Positions 4,862 to 5,065 of a DNA stretch of 5,065 nucleotides are shown here, piece by piece (positions within the stretch are counted from its first letter, which is position 1; each line of letters opens with the position of its first letter). The notes beneath the pieces were generated by a model, which ran no database searches, was not told the origin of the DNA, and was given only the letters and a program-made list of their open reading frames with translations. The stretch comes from Candidatus Gorgonimonas leptogorgiae (GTDB lineage Bacteria > Pseudomonadota > Gammaproteobacteria > Pseudomonadales > Endozoicomonadaceae). Both the position numbers and the translations under genes were made by a program. The stretch spans positions 1 through 5,065 of the forward strand of contig CAKNAD010000211.1 in NCBI GenBank assembly GCA_929200515.1, given 5' to 3'.

Positions 4862-5065
4862 TAATAATACGAATGTATCTACAAGTAGACCAGAAGCTTA
4901 TACAAACGCATCAACAACAAGTAATATATCCCCGGTGATACTAAAAAGTACTGCCTCCATTCCAATAATAAATACAGGTAATACAGTTGTTGAAGTTTCT
5001 ATGCTGACATGGAAAAATGTACAAAAAGATAACCAACTTCAAGCTTGCATGTTTCAGTCAGTTAG
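4812..5065 (+). CDS. Secreted protein, paralogue of the broken cassette (3' end beyond the window)
   Basis: Eighty-four codons are open to the edge of the window. Residues 1-16, MKLALLLSLILSGIQA, form a short Sec signal peptide with Lys2, a Leu/Ile core and an I-Q-A site for signal peptidase I. Residues 17-45 are rich in Asn, Thr and Ser and may be a flexible linker. A hydrophobic patch with VVEVSMLTW follows near residues 60-68, and NQLQACMFQ near 74-82 matches the broken upstream copy, which continues into a Cys-rich body; this protein probably does too, for a total of about 240 residues. It is likely exported and disulfide-bonded. The family is not recognised. The gene has its own leader, so it need not be co-transcribed with the upstream copy. 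Confidence 0.8.
   Translation, partial: MKLALLLSLILSGIQANNNTNVSTSRPEAYTNASTTSNISPVILKSTASIPIINTGNTVVEVSMLTWKNVQKDNQLQACMFQSV

Overview
The window is AT-rich (roughly 30% GC by eye) and looks bacterial: standard-code ORFs, Shine-Dalgarno sequences at plausible spacing, and short Sec-type signal peptides. Base composition, a very large Asn/Ile/Lys-rich protein with no signal peptide, repeat-punctuated intergenic DNA and a decaying paralogue would suit a host-associated or intracellular bacterium (Rickettsiales-, Holosporales- or Legionellales-like). No marker gene here settles the taxonomy, so that is inference only.

Layout. 1-215 holds no gene; it contains two head-to-tail copies of a diverged intergenic repeat. 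216-3353 (minus strand) is one intact 1045-aa gene: a disordered N-terminus, a long array of degenerate 22-25-residue helical-type repeats, and a C-terminal domain with faint protein-kinase-like signatures. 3354-3760 is a 407-bp intergenic region carrying the start signals of that gene (minus strand), another repeat copy, and the leader of the next gene (plus strand), including a run of ten C residues. 3761-4436 (plus) is a broken gene for a small, secreted, cysteine-rich protein; its reading frame must shift twice to join the signal peptide, the Cys-rich body and the C-terminal tail. 4437-4811 is a second repeat-filled leader. From 4812 to the window end is a paralogue of the broken gene, open as far as it can be seen. 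The two leader-plus-gene units are a tandem duplication with a period of about 1.05 kb.

How it fits together. The conserved leaders and signal peptides with diverging mature parts, one frameshifted copy, a homopolymer tract upstream of it, and repeats between cassettes resemble a repeat-linked family of variable surface or secreted proteins. A near-perfect 17-bp inverted repeat (197-213 and 4490-4506, with a related copy at 41-57) brackets a 4.3-kb segment carrying the large gene and the broken cassette, and each copy sits at a junction between repeat and gene. This could be the edge of a mobile or invertible unit, but no recombinase or transposase lies in the window. The large gene looks like a candidate effector or cytoplasmic toxin-like protein; its function is not established.
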